A stretch of 52,344 bases of DNA from assembly GCA_003223415.1 (NCBI GenBank), contig QHUY01000014.1, positions 1-52,344 of the forward strand. Reading direction: 5' to 3'. Position numbers and translations under genes: made by a program. Of this stretch, positions 13,925 to 22,372 are shown piece by piece. Source of the DNA: Gemmatimonadota bacterium (lineage in GTDB: Bacteria; Gemmatimonadota; Gemmatimonadetes; Gemmatimonadales; GWC2-71-9). The notes beneath the pieces are model-generated. The model did no database searches. It was not told where the DNA came from and worked only from the letters and a program-made list of their open reading frames with translations. The first letter of the stretch is position 1, and each line of letters starts with the position of its first letter.

Positions 13925-16110
13925 GCGCCCGTCCTCGTCAAGAACAGCCGGCGACGGAACACGCGGCCGTCCACTTGGACCACGACCAGGTAGGCGCCGT
14001 TCGGCATCCGTCGTCCTCCCGCCGTCAAGTCCCACACGTACTCGTTGTTGGGCGGGGCCACGGTCGTCGCGATCAGCCGCTCGCCGGTGAAGGTGTAGAT
14101 CCCGACCCGCGCGGGCGCCGCCCCCGCCGCCCAGGAGATCACCACCTGGTCGCCCTTCACTGGATTCTCGGAGACGTCGGCGCCCCCCGCAGCGGCGATC
14201 AACTGGAACGCCGCCGTCGAGTCCGTGGCGACGCCGACGGCGTCGAGCCACCAGGGCAACCCGTGGTCGACGAACCGCACTCGCGCACCCGCCGCGCCCG
14301 CCGCCGCGGGCAGGTCCACCCGCACGGGATACCACGCCGGGGAGCTCCCCGCCAGCGCGGCGACGTCGCTCCAGGTCCGCCCGCTGTCGGGCGAGAACTG
14401 CACCTGGCCCCGCTGCTGCAGGGCGAAGCCGGAGCCCGCGTACTTGGTCCAGAGCTGCAGCCAGACGCGCGTGCGACCGCGGAGGTCCACGACCGGCGAG
14501 GTCAGCGTGTCGTTGCCCGCCTCGTACCAGGCGTAGCGGCCCACCAACGCGTCGCTCGTGCGCGTCCACCCCCCGACCCCAGTCCCCGTCCAGGCCGGTT
14601 CTCCGTCTTCGGCGCCCGCGATCGTGACCAGCTCGGCCGCGAGTCCCGCGCCGTCCACGCGGAGGGCTCGCGCCGCGTCCGTGCTGAGGTCGCTGCGCCA
14701 GGAGTTCCGCAGCCGCCCGCGCCACAACGAATCGGCCCGGGCATTGCGAGTCACCATCTGGCCTGACGCCGTGCGAACGCTGAGGGAGAAGGGCGCGGGA
14801 GCCGCGGCCGCGAGGCTGATGCGCACCTCAGGCCACACCGATTCGATCCGCGCCCCCGCGGGCCGCAGCCCCGAGGGACCCTGCGCGGTCGCCGGATCCC
14901 CCGCGGCGGCGATCACCGCCAGCGCGAGCGGGAGGTTGTCCCGGAATACGCGGTCCACCAGCGCGCTGTCGTCCGGGAAGACGAACCCGTAGTACAGCCC
15001 CGAGTCCGGCGTGCAGCACCCGCTCGTCAGCTCCGTGGTGAACGCGATAGTCCCGAACGCCCGGTAGGCCCAGTCGGTGTACTCGCCGTTCGTCGTATAC
15101 AGCGTCCAGCCGTCGCCCGGGTGATACGCCGACAGCGTCGACGCCGGCAGGCTGTCGCGCACCGCCGGCCGCAGATCGGTGCCGGCGAGCGCCTGGAACA
15201 CCGTCTGGTCGGGCGCGAGCTCCCCGTAGCGGAAGCCGTACGGGTAGAGCACGAGGCCGGTGTAGCTGTGGTAGGAGATCGCCAGCACGGGGGGGTGCGC
15301 GGCGTGGAAGGCCATGACCGCCTGCGTCTCGGGCTCGGACCCCGGGGCCGGGCCGCGGTAGATCTCGGTACCCGGCACGGGGCTCGAGCCGTCGTTGTCG
15401 ACCCCCCAGAAGGCGGGGTAGTTGCGGTTGGGGTCCACCCCGAACGTCCCGTCGCCATTCGGGCGTCGGTTCTTCCGCCATAACCGGCTGGCCGTGAAGG
15501 TGTACTGGTACCCGTCGGGGTTCTCGACGGGGATCACCCAGATGTCGCGGCTCGCCAGCAGCGGCCGCGGGAGTGAGTCTGCGAGCCAGCGAATCAGCCG
15601 CATGGCCATCTCGGTCGAAACCCATTCGCGCGCGTGGTGCGTCCCCATGAACAGCACGTTGGGACGCGCGGGAGAGTCCCCGGGGTCGCCGATCTTCACC
15701 GCGAGGATGGGGCGGCCTTCGATCGAGGCGCCGACGGAATCCACGTGGATCAGTGTGTCGGCCGCGGCCCAGGCCGCGAGGGTGGCGCGGATGCCGGTGC
15801 CCGGCTTGTCGAAGGAGCGAAAGACCTTGAAGGTGTCGGCAGCGGGTGCGGCCGGCGCGGCTTCCACAGCCGCGACCGGATAGCCACGAGCGGCGAGGAG
15901 ACGCTCGGTCTGGGTCGAAACCACGATCACGGCGGTGAGCTGTCCTGCGACGGTGCGGAGGTCGGCCACCTCGAAGCCGAGGCGAGCCAGGGAGTCGAGA
16001 CCGGCGCGCCCGCTCACGGGTACCTGTGCCAGACGCAGCTCCTGCGCGGCGACCGCCGAGCCCGCCGCAAGCAGAAGGAGCGCTAGAAGCCCAGGCGTCC
16101 GGCGAGCCAT
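13921..16110 (-). CDS. Secreted M14-family zinc carboxypeptidase with C-terminal sorting-like domain
   Basis: 729 residues. A Sec signal peptide (LLALLLLAAGSAVAAQ) is followed by a pro-region and the M14 catalytic domain: GTHHAREWVSTE supplies two zinc ligands (about residue 155), DPNRNYPAFWG the substrate-binding Arg, SYHSYTGLVLYPYG the third ligand, and FTTELTSGCC the catalytic Glu (about residue 360). Beyond residue 480 lie a beta-rich module (WLQLWTKYAG...GQVQFSPDSGRTW) and a last domain with VSENPVKGDQ, VGIYTFTGERL and PNGAYLVVV, resembling FlgD-like or type IX secretion C-terminal domains. It probably degrades extracellular protein for nutrition; the secretion route is inference. It overlaps the upstream membrane-protein gene by 28 bases. 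Confidence 0.9.
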   Translation of the reverse strand: MARRTPGLLALLLLAAGSAVAAQELRLAQVPVSGRAGLDSLARLGFEVADLRTVAGQLTAVIVVSTQTERLLAARGYPVAAVEAAPAAPAADTFKVFRSFDKPGTGIRATLAAWAAADTLIHVDSVGASIEGRPILAVKIGDPGDSPARPNVLFMGTHHAREWVSTEMAMRLIRWLADSLPRPLLASRDIWVIPVENPDGYQYTFTASRLWRKNRRPNGDGTFGVDPNRNYPAFWGVDNDGSSPVPGTEIYRGPAPGSEPETQAVMAFHAAHPPVLAISYHSYTGLVLYPYGFRYGELAPDQTVFQALAGTDLRPAVRDSLPASTLSAYHPGDGWTLYTTNGEYTDWAYRAFGTIAFTTELTSGCCTPDSGLYYGFVFPDDSALVDRVFRDNLPLALAVIAAAGDPATAQGPSGLRPAGARIESVWPEVRISLAAAAPAPFSLSVRTASGQMVTRNARADSLWRGRLRNSWRSDLSTDAARALRVDGAGLAAELVTIAGAEDGEPAWTGTGVGGWTRTSDALVGRYAWYEAGNDTLTSPVVDLRGRTRVWLQLWTKYAGSGFALQQRGQVQFSPDSGRTWSDVAALAGSSPAWYPVRVDLPAAAGAAGARVRFVDHGLPWWLDAVGVATDSTAAFQLIAAAGGADVSENPVKGDQVVISWAAGAAPARVGIYTFTGERLIATTVAPPNNEYVWDLTAGGRRMPNGAYLVVVQVDGRVFRRRLFLTRTGA

Positions 16111-16817
16111 GGGGGAGCGCTAAGGTAGCCGCCGAGCACCAGGCCGAGCCAGAGCAGCAGCGCGGTGAGCGGCACCCACAGGGCGAAGACGGGCCACAGG
16201 GCGGGTCGCCAGGCCGCGACGGCGGCGATCTCCGGCGCCCAGCGCGCGCGCTCCTCCGCTACCTCGTCCTCGAGCGCGAGCCAGGCGGCCTCCAGCCGTC
16301 GTGCGGCGGCGCGCAGCGCCTCCTGCCAGTCGGCGTGGGCGTCCTTCTCGAGCACGCTCGCCTCGTGCACCCGGGTGGCCGCGGCCTCCAGCGCGTCGAG
16401 CGCGTCCACGAACGGACCGCCGCCGGCCGCCAGCCGGGCGGCGATCGCGCGCTTCTCCGCCCCCGTGAGCAGGCGCCGCCGGCGGCGCCGCCGCGGCATC
16501 CGGACGCGGCGCGCGGCGCCCTCAAGCTCCGCGTCGATCGCCGCCGCGAGCCGCTCGGCGACCGCCCGCACCGCCGGCTCCCACGCCCCGGCCCAGGCGC
16601 GCCGGCTCACGGCCTCGAGCACCGCCTCGCGCTGCTCGCGCAGCGTCGCGGCGCGGGCCTCGCCACCCAGCTCGAGCACGCGCGTGGCGAGCCGCTCGCG
16701 GATGTCGTCCAGCGGAATCCACGGCTCGATGAGTCGTCGCGGCACGATCACCCGGCCGAGCGCCGGCCCCAGCTCCGGCACGCGGAGCGGCATCGGGATC
16801 TTGAGCGGAGCGCTCAC
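16083..16817 (-). CDS. Hypothetical protein with C-terminal transmembrane segment
   Basis: 244 residues, family not recognised. It begins MSAPLKIPMPLRVPELG, is rich in Ala, Arg and Glu with long predicted helices (about residues 45-200, possible coiled coil, including a run of basic residues MPRRRRRRR around 107-115) and has one or two hydrophobic segments near the C-terminus (LWPVFALWVPLTALLLWLGL). It may be a tail-anchored membrane protein. GTG at 16817 overlaps the CYTH gene stop (GTGA), so the two are probably coupled. No function can be assigned from the sequence. Confidence 0.7.
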   Translation of the reverse strand: MSAPLKIPMPLRVPELGPALGRVIVPRRLIEPWIPLDDIRERLATRVLELGGEARAATLREQREAVLEAVSRRAWAGAWEPAVRAVAERLAAAIDAELEGAARRVRMPRRRRRRRLLTGAEKRAIAARLAAGGGPFVDALDALEAAATRVHEASVLEKDAHADWQEALRAAARRLEAAWLALEDEVAEERARWAPEIAAVAAWRPALWPVFALWVPLTALLLWLGLVLGGYLSAPPWLAGRLGF

Positions 16818-17407
16818 GGCGTGGAGGCGTCGGCGGCGATGCGCGCGCGGCGCCCGGTGCGCGCCTCATACTCGGCGACGAAGTACGGCAGCGTCTCGGG
16901 CAGAAAGCGGTCGCGCGCGAGTCCGGTGGCGACCACGGCGCGCTCGATGGCATCCGGCGTCCCTTCGACCTCCACCAGCACGTCCATGGCGGGGTACCGC
17001 TCGATCCGCACCGTAGCGCCGCCGAGGCGATACTCGGCGATGGTCCGGTCGATCCGCATCACGATCTCGTACCCCAGCCGCTCCAGGATGGCGAGTGCCT
17101 CGTCGGGCTCGGCGACGCGCGCTTCCCGCTCCTCGCGATGCTTGTACCCGTTGCGCACGCTCACTGGACCTTTCCAGCTCAGCACGCTCGAGGCTGGGCC
17201 TCCCTCCACCCCCTCGGCGGCGGGCCGGTAGATCCGCAACCGCAGAACCTCGTCGCGTCCGGCGAGCGCCCCGCCACGGTCGTAGCGTCGGTCGATCATC
17301 GCTCCGCGGAAGGCGAGCCGGGCCCCGGCGCCGACCAGCAGGCGCTCCAGCGCCGCAGGGTCCTCCACCCGGGCTTTGAGCTCCAGCTCGTCGTGAGACC
17401 CGCTCAC
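16814..17407 (-). CDS. CYTH-domain protein (class IV adenylate cyclase / triphosphatase superfamily)
   Basis: 197 residues from GTG at 17407. The N-terminal ELELKARV is the diagnostic ExExK signature of CYTH triphosphate-tunnel enzymes; further tunnel residues are seen in DRRYD, LRLRIYR, SWKGP, RIDRTIAEYRL and DVLVEVEG. Family members hydrolyse inorganic triphosphate or thiamine triphosphate, or cyclise ATP to cAMP; the sequence alone does not decide. It is coupled by GTGA overlaps to the HAD phosphatase upstream and the membrane protein downstream. Confidence 0.85.
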   Translation of the reverse strand: MSGSHDELELKARVEDPAALERLLVGAGARLAFRGAMIDRRYDRGGALAGRDEVLRLRIYRPAAEGVEGGPASSVLSWKGPVSVRNGYKHREEREARVAEPDEALAILERLGYEIVMRIDRTIAEYRLGGATVRIERYPAMDVLVEVEGTPDAIERAVVATGLARDRFLPETLPYFVAEYEARTGRRARIAADASTP

Positions 17408-18105
17408 TCGAGAATCGCGTCGAGCACCGCAGCGGTGTCGCGCAAGTCCGCGAACACGTGCGCAGCCCCTGCGGCGCGCAGCGCGGCCACGTCGTAGAAG
17501 CCGGTGGCCACGGCCACCACGCGGGCGCCGATCGGCCCCCCGCAGGCGACGTCGTCCGGCGTGTCGCCGAGGATGACGACGTCGCGCCCGGGGATCTCCT
17601 GTCCCGTCCGTTCGGCGGCGCGTCGGGTCGCGATCGCGGGCAGATCGGGCCGGTGGTGGGAGTCGGAGCCGTAGGCGCCCACCACGAAGCGCCGCGGGTC
17701 GAGTCCGGCGGACACGAGCTTCATCGCGGCGCCACCCTGCAGGTTGCCGGTCAGCAGGCCGACGAGCGCCCGCCCGGCCGCCTCGTGCGGCTCGAGTGCT
17801 CCGAGTAGCTCGGCGACGCCCGCTAAGACCCGGGTGCGTTGGGCCGGCCGGGCGAGCTCGCCCTCCAGCAGCTCCAGGTAGCGGCGGCATACGGCCTCGA
17901 CCCGCTCGACGGCAGTGGCCTCCGGATGCCCCGCGAGCGTGAGCAAGTCGCGCACGATCTGCGGGTCGGTCTTGCCATCGAAGCGGTAGCGCTCGATCGG
18001 CCCGGTCGTGCCCGTCTCGTCCAGCAGCGCTCGGCCGATCGCCCGCCGGCCCGCGCCGTCGGTCCAGAGAATCGTGCCGTCGATGTCGAAGAGGACGAGC
18101 TTCAT
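17404..18105 (-). CDS. HAD-superfamily hydrolase (phosphoglycolate phosphatase-like)
   Basis: 233 residues with the four HAD motifs: LVLFDIDGTIL (nucleophilic Asp near the N-terminus), GLLTGN (motif II), a Lys-containing region in the middle and VILGDTPDDVACG (motif IV). A helical cap domain lies at about residues 15-90. Phosphoglycolate phosphatase is the closest general description; it would fit with the glycolate oxidase genes at 39810-43817, but substrate specificity is not visible. The ATG is preceded at six bases by TAAGTT on the minus strand, a possible -10 box, without a ribosome-binding site. Confidence 0.85.
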   Translation of the reverse strand: MKLVLFDIDGTILWTDGAGRRAIGRALLDETGTTGPIERYRFDGKTDPQIVRDLLTLAGHPEATAVERVEAVCRRYLELLEGELARPAQRTRVLAGVAELLGALEPHEAAGRALVGLLTGNLQGGAAMKLVSAGLDPRRFVVGAYGSDSHHRPDLPAIATRRAAERTGQEIPGRDVVILGDTPDDVACGGPIGARVVAVATGFYDVAALRAAGAAHVFADLRDTAAVLDAILE

Positions 18106-18111
18106 GCAGGT

Positions 18112-18117
18112 AACTTA
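18112..18117 (-). promoter_or_regulatory. -10-like TAAGTT box six bases before a start codon
   Basis: On the minus strand TAAGTT ends six bases before the ATG of the HAD hydrolase, with no Shine-Dalgarno motif between. A typical -10 to +1 distance would put transcription start at the start codon, giving a leaderless message. Confidence 0.45.
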
Positions 18118-18135
18118 ACGTCGGACCGGCGCCGG

Positions 18136-19155
18136 TCAGCCTCGGTGCTCCGGCCGGCGCACGGCCACGAGACCCTCCCGCAGCCGCCGCGCCAGCGGCG
18201 TGTCGCCGAACAGGTCGTCCCGTGCCACACCGCCGCGCGAGAGGGCCGAGTGGACGATCCGCCCTGCTCCGGCCCAGAGCGCCACGTGCGACACCCGCCC
18301 GTTCTCAGCGAAGTAGAGCAAGTCGCCCGCCTCATACCCGGCCCCGCGCGGGTCGAGCGGGATCTCGCGCCCCTGGCTCACCTGCTGGTCGCTGTCCCGG
18401 CGGAGCGGAATGCCCCGCGTCGCATACACGCTCTGCGCAAGCCCGGAGCAGTCGATGCCCCACTCGGTGCGTCCGCCCCACAGATACGGCGCGCCGTCGA
18501 ACCAGCGCAGCGCCAGCTCCGGGATGGCGAGCATGCGGGCTTCCGCCCGGACTTCCGCCTCCCGGCGCACGCTCCCCGCGACGACCGTGGCGAGGCGGCC
18601 ATCCGCCAGCTCGACCGTCCCGTCGCGACGGGGCGCCACCCGCGCTCCGATCGGCAGGCGGCGCCGGCCGCCCCCGTCCGGCACCTGCAGCTCGACGCCC
18701 AACGAGCGGGCCGCGGCCCGGGCCGTCCAATCGGCCACCCAGTCTTCGGAGCCCGTCGCGACATAGCCCTCGTGCAGCCAGCCGTGGTAGCCGTCCCCCA
18801 GCCGCACGCGCAGCCACTGGTCTCGCCGTTCCAGCACCGCCAGCGCCTCGCCGTGGAGCGCTTCGCTGACACGCGCGGCGCTGGGCTTCGGCTCCCCGAG
18901 GAGGGGGGCGATCGCCGCGGTGAGCACCGCAGCGGCCTCGCCGCCGACCGAGGCATCGGGGAGTCGCACCAGCTCCACGGCGATGCCGGTGTCCGCCGCC
19001 AGGCGGCGCAGCGCTTCGAGCGCCTCCAGGCTCGTCGTCCGTCCACCGAGTCGTCGCGGCTCGCCCTCCACCACTACCTCGAACACGCCGAGGCGGCGGT
19101 CGGGCACCCAGCGGCGCCCCACGTCGTCGATCGCGCGCTCGAGCTGGTCGATCAC
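18136..19155 (-). CDS. NlpC/P60-family cell-wall hydrolase with SH3-like domains
   Basis: 339 residues. The C-terminal papain-like NlpC/P60 domain (about residues 210-330) shows YLWGGRTEWGIDCSGLAQ (catalytic Cys), YEAGDLLYFA and GRVSHVALWAGAGRIVHS (catalytic His). The preceding part has SH3b-like strands (RDQWLRVRLGDGYHGWLHEGYV and a second region at RRRLPIGARV). These enzymes cleave gamma-D-Glu-diamino-acid bonds in peptidoglycan stem peptides. No signal peptide is seen, so it may act on imported muropeptides, as YkfC does; together with the aminopeptidase upstream this suggests peptide recycling (inference). GTG at 19155 overlaps the peptidase stop. Confidence 0.88.
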   Translation of the reverse strand: MIDQLERAIDDVGRRWVPDRRLGVFEVVVEGEPRRLGGRTTSLEALEALRRLAADTGIAVELVRLPDASVGGEAAAVLTAAIAPLLGEPKPSAARVSEALHGEALAVLERRDQWLRVRLGDGYHGWLHEGYVATGSEDWVADWTARAAARSLGVELQVPDGGGRRRLPIGARVAPRRDGTVELADGRLATVVAGSVRREAEVRAEARMLAIPELALRWFDGAPYLWGGRTEWGIDCSGLAQSVYATRGIPLRRDSDQQVSQGREIPLDPRGAGYEAGDLLYFAENGRVSHVALWAGAGRIVHSALSRGGVARDDLFGDTPLARRLREGLVAVRRPEHRG

Positions 19156-20162
19156 AGCTTCCCGTCGGCGAGTCCGGGCACTGCCGGCGTCCCTTTCGCC
19201 AGGCGCACCGCGCGCTCCAACGCCTCGGGCACCGCCTCGGCGGCGAGGGCTTCGACCTGCAACGGCGAAACGACCGGTACGCTCCCCGGGCTCACCGCGA
19301 AGGTCAGGTCGCCGTCGAACAACGTGCCGAACGGCGTGATCCGGCGGGCGAGGGCGTCGTTCGCCGCCTGCGCCAGCGCCTGCAGCTGGACGCGGTCGAC
19401 CGCCGCGTTCGTGGCGACGATCGCGAGCGTCGTGTTGCGGCGCAGCCGGCTCGCTTCGCCATCCCCTTGCTCGGCCCCTCTCCCGGCGAACGGTGCGCCG
19501 CCCTGCGCGAGGTAGCGCTGCGCGTCGAGGAATTGTCCCCGCGCGTCGCGCGCCCCAGCGAGGATGGCGCCGCGCGCATCCCGCACGTCGCCCACGGCGT
19601 TCACCACCACCAGGGCGCCGACGACCACGTCCCCCGACCGCACGGCCCAGCTGCCAAGCCCGCCTTTCATCATGCCCGTGAGCCCAGCCGCCTTGCCGAC
19701 CGTCGCGCCCGTCCCCGCGCCGACCGAGCCTTCGGCGAACGCGGTGCCCGCCGTCTCGCACGCCCGCTCCGCATCGTCCGGCGTCGGCCACTTCACCGGT
19801 TGGCCCGTATTGCCGAGATCGAAGATCACGGCGGTCGGGACGATGGGGACGACGCCAGCAGGGCCGACGGGCAGCCCGCGGCCGCGGGCGCGTAGCCAGC
19901 GCATCACGCCGTCAGCGGCGCCAAGCCCGTACGCCGAGCCACCGGTGAGGAGGATGGCGTGGATCGCGTCGACGAGGTGGCGGGGATCGAGCGCGTCGAT
20001 CTCGCGCGTCCCGGTGGCGCGCCCGCGGGCGACCGCCGCCGCGCGCATCCCGCCCTCGGGGGCGAGCACGACGGTGCAGCCGGTGGCGCCGGCAGGATCG
20101 GTCCAGTGTCCCACGGTGATGCCGGGGACGGCGGCGAGGTTGGACGGAGGGCGGTCGGGCAT
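19152..20162 (-). CDS. P1-family (DmpA/NylC-type) N-terminal-nucleophile peptidase
   Basis: 336 residues. It matches the self-cleaving P1/S58 aminopeptidase family: GITVGHWTDP at the N-terminus, LTGGSAYGLGAADGV, GSVGAGTGATVGK, and RRNTTLAIVATNA, where the Asn-Thr bond is the likely autocleavage site that frees the nucleophilic Thr, as in NylC-type members. Substrates in the family include D-amino-acid amides, beta-peptides and endopeptides. It is the first gene of a minus-strand operon with the NlpC/P60 hydrolase. On the minus strand a TAGGTT box (20173-20178) lies ten bases before the ATG. Confidence 0.87.
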   Translation of the reverse strand: MPDRPPSNLAAVPGITVGHWTDPAGATGCTVVLAPEGGMRAAAVARGRATGTREIDALDPRHLVDAIHAILLTGGSAYGLGAADGVMRWLRARGRGLPVGPAGVVPIVPTAVIFDLGNTGQPVKWPTPDDAERACETAGTAFAEGSVGAGTGATVGKAAGLTGMMKGGLGSWAVRSGDVVVGALVVVNAVGDVRDARGAILAGARDARGQFLDAQRYLAQGGAPFAGRGAEQGDGEASRLRRNTTLAIVATNAAVDRVQLQALAQAANDALARRITPFGTLFDGDLTFAVSPGSVPVVSPLQVEALAAEAVPEALERAVRLAKGTPAVPGLADGKL

Positions 20163-20172
20163 CGACCCGCGA

Positions 20173-20214
20173 AACCTACTGTTGCTTGCTCGGCTTGTGG
20201 AGTCCGCGTAGGTT
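20173..20214. promoter_or_regulatory. Divergent promoter region with mirrored TAGGTT boxes
   Basis: The 61-base space between the divergent peptidase and response-regulator genes holds TAGGTT on each strand (minus 20178-20173; plus 20209-20214), forming an AACCTAC/GTAGGTT inverted repeat. For the plus strand TTGCTC (20186-20191) lies 17 bases upstream of TAGGTT. The boxes are 10 and 9 bases from the start codons, and no ribosome-binding site is visible. Confidence 0.55.
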
Positions 20215-20223
20215 AACCGCGCC

Positions 20224-20844
20224 ATGTCGTCCAGCGACGCGCTCCTTCCTTCCGAGCCCACCACGATTCTCGTCGTGGACGACGAGGAAGGCATCCGCCA
20301 GGCGCTCGAGCGCTTCCTCACGCGCCTGGGCTACCGTGTAATCACGGCCGGGGACGCCGCCGAGGCGCTGGCCCAGGTCGCCCAGGGGGGCCCCCAGGCG
20401 ATGCTATGCGACATCCGGATGCCGAATATGACCGGCATCGAGCTGGTCCCCAAAGCGCTGGCGCAGGATGCCGACCTCGCCATTCTGATGCTCACCGCGA
20501 TTGACGAGCCCCGCACCGCTATCGAGTGCCTCAAGCTCGGCGCCTTCGATTACCTCATCAAGCCGGTGGACCTGGAGGAGCTGGAGGTGTCGCTGCAGAG
20601 CTCCTTGCGCCGCCGCCAGCTCGAGGTGGACCGCCGCGGGCTCGAGCAGTGGCTGGCCCGCGAGGTCGCCGTGCGCACGCGCGAGCTGGAGGAGCGCACC
20701 GCGGCGATCGCGGCGGTCGCCCTCGACGCGCTCGCCGCGGCGCGCGAGTGGAGCGGCGCGGAGGCCGCCTTCGAGCGACTGGCCAAGGAACTGGGGATGA
20801 CGCCGGAAGAGCTGAAGCGGGAGGTACGGTCGCAGCAGCCTTAG
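20224..20844 (+). CDS. Response regulator with helical output region
   Basis: 206 residues. The receiver domain (about residues 12-130) has the acidic pair VVDDEEG, phosphoacceptor Asp in AMLCDIRMPNMTG, conserved Thr in MLTAI and Lys in YLIKPVD. The C-terminal part (about 135-206) is highly charged and helical, with no recognisable DNA-binding fold, ending in MTPEELKREVRSQQ. It could be a single-domain-like signal relay or dimerisation module. No histidine kinase lies nearby; the NtrC-type regulator on the other strand at 21032-22372 is another possible member of the same circuit (inference). It ends four bases into the convergent zinc-ribbon gene. Confidence 0.88.
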   Translation: MSSSDALLPSEPTTILVVDDEEGIRQALERFLTRLGYRVITAGDAAEALAQVAQGGPQAMLCDIRMPNMTGIELVPKALAQDADLAILMLTAIDEPRTAIECLKLGAFDYLIKPVDLEELEVSLQSSLRRRQLEVDRRGLEQWLAREVAVRTRELEERTAAIAAVALDALAAAREWSGAEAAFERLAKELGMTPEELKREVRSQQP

Positions 20845-21023
20845 GCTTTCGGAGTTTTCGCCTTCTCCTCACAGGCCTTGCAGCGCGTGATGCCCCGGAA
20901 GCTGCAAATCAAGCAGATGAACGTTCCGCAGTCCGCGCAGGGGTAGCCTTCCGACGCGCGCTCTTCGTTCCCGCAGTAGCGGCAGACCATCGCGTCGTGC
21001 TCCTTCAGGACCGGCTTGTCCAT
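20841..21023 (-). CDS. Small zinc-ribbon protein
   Basis: 60 residues with four CxxC pairs (CRYC, CADC, CLIC, CKAC), a double zinc-ribbon pattern expected to bind two zinc ions. It lies eight bases downstream of the NtrC-type regulator gene and is probably the last cistron of that operon; its stop overlaps the end of the convergent response regulator. No catalytic motif. A role in protein-protein or nucleic-acid contact is only a guess. Confidence 0.75.
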   Translation of the reverse strand: MDKPVLKEHDAMVCRYCGNEERASEGYPCADCGTFICLICSFRGITRCKACEEKAKTPKA

Positions 21024-21031
21024 AGCGTGCC

Positions 21032-22372
21032 TCAGAGGTCTAGGGCGTAGGTCTTAATCTTATTGATCAGCGTCGCCCGCGAAATCCCGAGCTCCTGGGC
21101 GGCACGGGTGCGGTTGCCGCCGTGGTGGCGCAGCGCCCGCTCGATCTGGACCCGCTCCACCTCCTCCAGGGTGAGCGGCTGGTGGCGGCCGGCCCCCCCC
21201 CCCTTGCGGAAGTCCGCCGGCAGGTGCTCCACGCCGATGTGCGGCTGGCCCCGTGCCAGAATCATCGCCCGCTCGATCACGTTGTGCATCTCGCGAACGT
21301 TGCCCGGCCACGGCGCCGACAGGAGCCGGTCGAACGCCTCGATGGAGCACTCGGCCGGGCAACCGGGGAGCTGGGCGTGCAGCTCGCCCAGGATGCGCGT
21401 TAGCAGCGCCAGCCGGTCCTCGCGCGAGCGCTCCCGCACCGGCGGCAGGTGCAGCGGCATGACGCTCAGCCGGTAGAACAAGTCCTCCCGGAATTTCCCC
21501 GCCTTCACGTCTCCCACGAGGTCGCGGTTAGTGGCGGTCACGAGCCGCACGTCCACTTTCAGCTCCCGTGATCCGCCCAGGCGCCGGAACGTCTTGGTTT
21601 CGAGCACCTTGAGCAGCTTGGGCTGCAGCTCCGGCGCGAGGTCGCCGATCTCATCGAGGAAGATCGTGCCGCCGTCGGCCAGCTCGAACAGGCCCTGGCG
21701 GCGCTCCTTGGCATCGGTGAAGGCGCCCCGCTCGTGACCGAACAGCTCCGACTCGAGGAAGGTTGCCGAGAGTCCGGCGCAGTTGACCTCGACGAAGGGC
21801 CCCGGGGCGCGCGGGCTGAGGTGGTGCACCATGCGCGCGGCCCAGCCTTTCCCCGTGCCGCTCTCCCCCGTCAGCAGCACCGTGGTCCGGTCGCTCGCCG
21901 CCAGCAGCTGCATTTGCCGCGCCAGCTCCTGCATCGCCGGCGAGACCCCCAACGTGTCGAGGCCCTCGTCGAGGTGTTCGTGGCTGCGCAGCAGCACGTT
22001 TTGCCGGCGCAGCCGTACCTTCTCGGACACTCGCGCCGCGGCGGCGACGAGGTGGGTCATGTCCACCGGCTTCGTGAGGAAGTGCTCGGCACCGAGCTGC
22101 ATCGCCCGCACGGCCGTGTCGATGTCACCGTGGCCCGTGAGCAGGATGACCGACGCGCCCAGCGCCTTGAGGCGCTCCAGCACATCGAGTCCCCCGGCGT
22201 CCGGCAGGTGCAGGTCGAGGATTACCACGTCGGGGCGCACCCGCTCGAAGGTCTCGATCCCCGCCTGGCCGCTCGCCTCCCGGTGCACCTCAGCGCCGAT
22301 CTTCTCGAGGTAGGCGCCGATCGCCCGCAGCACGCTCTCGTCGTCGTCGATCAGCAGCACGCTGTCAGGCAT
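21032..22372 (-). CDS. NtrC-family sigma-54-dependent response regulator
   Basis: 446 residues. Receiver domain (about 1-120): LLIDDDESV, phosphoacceptor in [16 protein letters not shown] and FLTKPVD. Central AAA+ domain (about 140-380): Walker A GESGTGKG, sigma-54-contacting loop [10 protein letters not shown] (a GAFTDA variant of GAFTGA), Walker [10 protein letters not shown], and arginine-finger region [15 protein letters not shown]-terminal Fis-type helix-turn-helix: [20 protein letters not shown]. It activates transcription by sigma-54 RNA polymerase. A run of 11 G on the coding strand (21194-21204) encodes part of the KGGGAGR linker before the Fis domain. The ATG at 22372 overlaps the kinase gene stop by eight bases. 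Confidence 0.95.
   Translation of the reverse strand: MPDSVLLIDDDESVLRAIGAYLEKIGAEVHREASGQAGIETFERVRPDVVILDLHLPDAGGLDVLERLKALGASVILLTGHGDIDTAVRAMQLGAEHFLTKPVDMTHLVAAAARVSEKVRLRRQNVLLRSHEHLDEGLDTLGVSPAMQELARQMQLLAASDRTTVLLTGESGTGKGWAARMVHHLSPRAPGPFVEVNCAGLSATFLESELFGHERGAFTDAKERRQGLFELADGGTIFLDEIGDLAPELQPKLLKVLETKTFRRLGGSRELKVDVRLVTATNRDLVGDVKAGKFREDLFYRLSVMPLHLPPVRERSREDRLALLTRILGELHAQLPGCPAECSIEAFDRLLSAPWPGNVREMHNVIERAMILARGQPHIGVEHLPADFRKGGGAGRHQPLTLEEVERVQIERALRHHGGNRTRAAQELGISRATLINKIKTYALDL

Noticed and set aside
21700-21780. GAFTDA in place of GAFTGA in the NtrC-type regulator
   Set aside because: Natural variants at this position occur among functional sigma-54 activators, so it is not reported as a defect.
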